Of a stretch of DNA of 64,000 nucleotides, positions 60,579-64,000 are shown piece by piece. This DNA is from Ananas comosus. Lineage: Eukaryota; Streptophyta; Magnoliopsida; Poales; Bromeliaceae. The notes beneath the pieces are model-generated. The model was not told the DNA's origin, ran no database searches, and saw nothing but the letters and a program-made list of their open reading frames with translations. The position numbers and the translations under genes were made by a program. The stretch covers positions 2,922,727 to 2,986,726 of the forward strand of contig NC_033632.1 of the NCBI RefSeq assembly GCF_001540865.1, written 5' to 3'. Within the stretch, counting starts at the first letter, position 1. Every line of letters begins with the position of its first letter.

Positions 60579-61054
60579 TTCATGCCCCAAGTGTTTTCCT
60601 CTTTCCCTCGTCGCCACACCATGTTTGGCATGTATAAGTTAATGGCTCAGAATTCTATGACAGGAGGAGGATCTAGTTTCTTCAGCGTTTTTTTTTTTTA
60701 TTTTTCTTGTTGGGAAGCGAAGTTGTGTTTGTAGGTTTTAATTGTGTTGTTGTAATGTTTGGTCAATCTATTAGAGACTTGGATGTTAGGAGAGTAATTA
60801 GTTACTGTTGTAATATTACATCTGCTGGTTTTTATTGCATGTTATAAAATGATCATGGATACTGTTCATGACTTACTTAGGAGCTTGTTAAAGGATGTGG
60901 GTTGATGATATGTGCTTTTATTGCTGTGATAATTTGTTGTGGGAAGGGCATGAGCACCTGCACCGTACCAGCAATTTCGAAACTATTTCGCTTAATATCA
61001 TAGCTTTTGAGAAATTATTATATGGGCTATGCTTAAGTGTCCTCTTCGAATTTG

Positions 61055-61086
<32 letters not shown>

Positions 61087-61969
61087 TTGTGTCTGAGCTC
61101 TATATGGAGATATTGTCAAACATCATCACGATATTTTGAATTTTTTTAATTTTTAAAATAATTCTTTTAAAATTTTATTTGACTAACCGACCTAAAGAAT
61201 CCAATGAATCGTTTATCGTCTTTAGAAAGAGAAGAATGTTTCGTCGTTTTCATATTCTTTTTATAAGTTATGAGATTTTTTTTGAGCTCATTAAAATTGA
61301 ATGAAAATTATTAGAATTTTTATTTAATTGTTACAATTATATGAATAAGTTGTTAAGATTATATATAATCTGATTGTTAAAATTATATATAAAAAATAAA
61401 AAATAATAAATTATTCATTATTTTATTTTTTTTTTCTAAAAAAAATTGATGAATCATTCACGGTCTAAAAAATAACGTAAAGACAATGAATCACTCACCG
61501 TCTTCTAAATTGCATTAAAAGAAAAATAATTAACCCTTTTTTTAATTTTTGTTTAATTTATACTAAAATATGATTATTTAAATAATTATAAATTTTGAAA
61601 CGGGTAAAATTACAAAGAGTCTCCACCAGAGTCAACCCAGTAATCACATCCTCGACATAAATGATGTAATGAAAGTATGAAACTGAAGTAATTTGAAAAG
61701 GCAAGGCACAAAACATTACACATGTTTTGCTATAAAAAAAAGAGGAGGGGAAATATAATATAATATTACATCATGACTGGGAAGGTCTATTTATTGAAAC
61801 CACAGCACTTGTCAGATCGTCAAGGAAACTAACAAAACCACGTACACACATTTCTTTATTTAAAGTTTTAAACCTTTCTGTGCTTTCATTACCATTGAAA
61901 TTAAATTTCACTCAAAGCTTAATAATGTGTATAAGTTCAGAAAAGGGGATCAATATATTATGCGTCAGA
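60579..61969. other. Convergent intergenic region, AT-rich
   Basis: The 3' ends of the hAT-derived gene (+) and the haemoglobin gene (-) face each other. A poly-A run lies at about 61060-61086. No gene, tRNA or repeat family could be supported. Confidence 0.6.
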
Positions 61970-63781
<1,812 letters not shown>

Positions 63782-64000
63782 GCCATCTCCGGCTCTTCAG
63801 CTCTTCCCCTTCTCCACCTTCCTCTTACTTACCTCGTCAACGTCGACAGTGATGCGGAAAATGTAATCCTCACTCTCCATCTCCTCATGCAACAAACTGA
63901 CGGTTGGAGTGTCGACAAACCTCTTGCTTTGGATCCGCTCGCTGCTATTCGATATTCTCTTCCCCTTCCTAAGGGTATAGAAGAAATAGTGGAACGCTTC
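63782..64000 (+). other. Unassigned open frame running off the right edge
   Basis: One forward frame stays open from a TAG at 63779-63781 to the window end, 73 codons. It reads YLVNVDSDAENVILTLHLLM then QQTDGWSVDKPLALDPLAAI. The composition looks protein-like, with an internal ATG at 63887, but I recognise no family and cannot see the continuation. It could be the first exon of a gene or part of a retroelement. Confidence 0.3.

Overview
The window is nuclear DNA from a flowering plant, most likely a monocot. The genes carry many spliced introns, several first exons are strongly GC-rich, and the noncoding DNA is AT-rich and dotted with MITEs, a SINE family and a copia-type LTR derivative. I could not identify the species. 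Gene models were built by hand: each internal exon has a splice acceptor and donor (GT-AG in nearly all cases), and the summed exon lengths keep one open frame from ATG to stop for every multi-exon gene complete in the window.

Layout. 1-3545 (-): 5' part of an organellar tRNA 2-thiouridylase (MnmA/TrmU), cut by the left edge. 4057-10503 (-): the double GTPase Der/EngA, 12 coding exons, 649 aa. 11881-14226 (-): an unrecognised 393-aa basic, low-complexity plant protein. 15493-25190 (-): the large clamp-loader subunit RFC1, 22 coding exons, 969 aa, whose first coding exon is only the start codon. 26666-44332 (+): a USP-domain/receptor-like kinase fusion, 9 exons, 786 aa, lacking the DFG aspartate. 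Its sixth intron is 11.2 kb and holds a complete gene on the same strand, a VAP/MSP-domain protein (36606-40468), plus a young non-coding LTR element (32187-35444), a hAT-like inverted-repeat element, a CACTA-type element, a SINE and a tandem duplication. 45555-51298 (-): a long-chain acyl-CoA synthetase, 18 exons, 686 aa. 53219-53800 (-): a single-exon dirigent-like protein with an N-terminal hydrophobic anchor. 58494-60578 (+): a DAYSLEEPER/RICESLEEPER-type domesticated hAT transposase, 694 aa, with an upstream noncoding exon and a 2.3-kb 5'UTR intron. 61970-62966 (-): a class 1 non-symbiotic haemoglobin (phytoglobin), 4 exons, 166 aa. The last kilobase has no recognised gene, apart from an unexplained open frame running off the right edge.

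The genes do not form a pathway. The two leftmost both act in organelle translation (tRNA thiolation, ribosome assembly), but adjacency in a plant nucleus is weak evidence for a link. The most unusual parts are the nested VAP gene inside the pseudokinase-like gene, a splice acceptor embedded in a CAG repeat that codes for alanines, the ATG-only exon of RFC1, and the nearly identical, palindrome-rich LTR pair.
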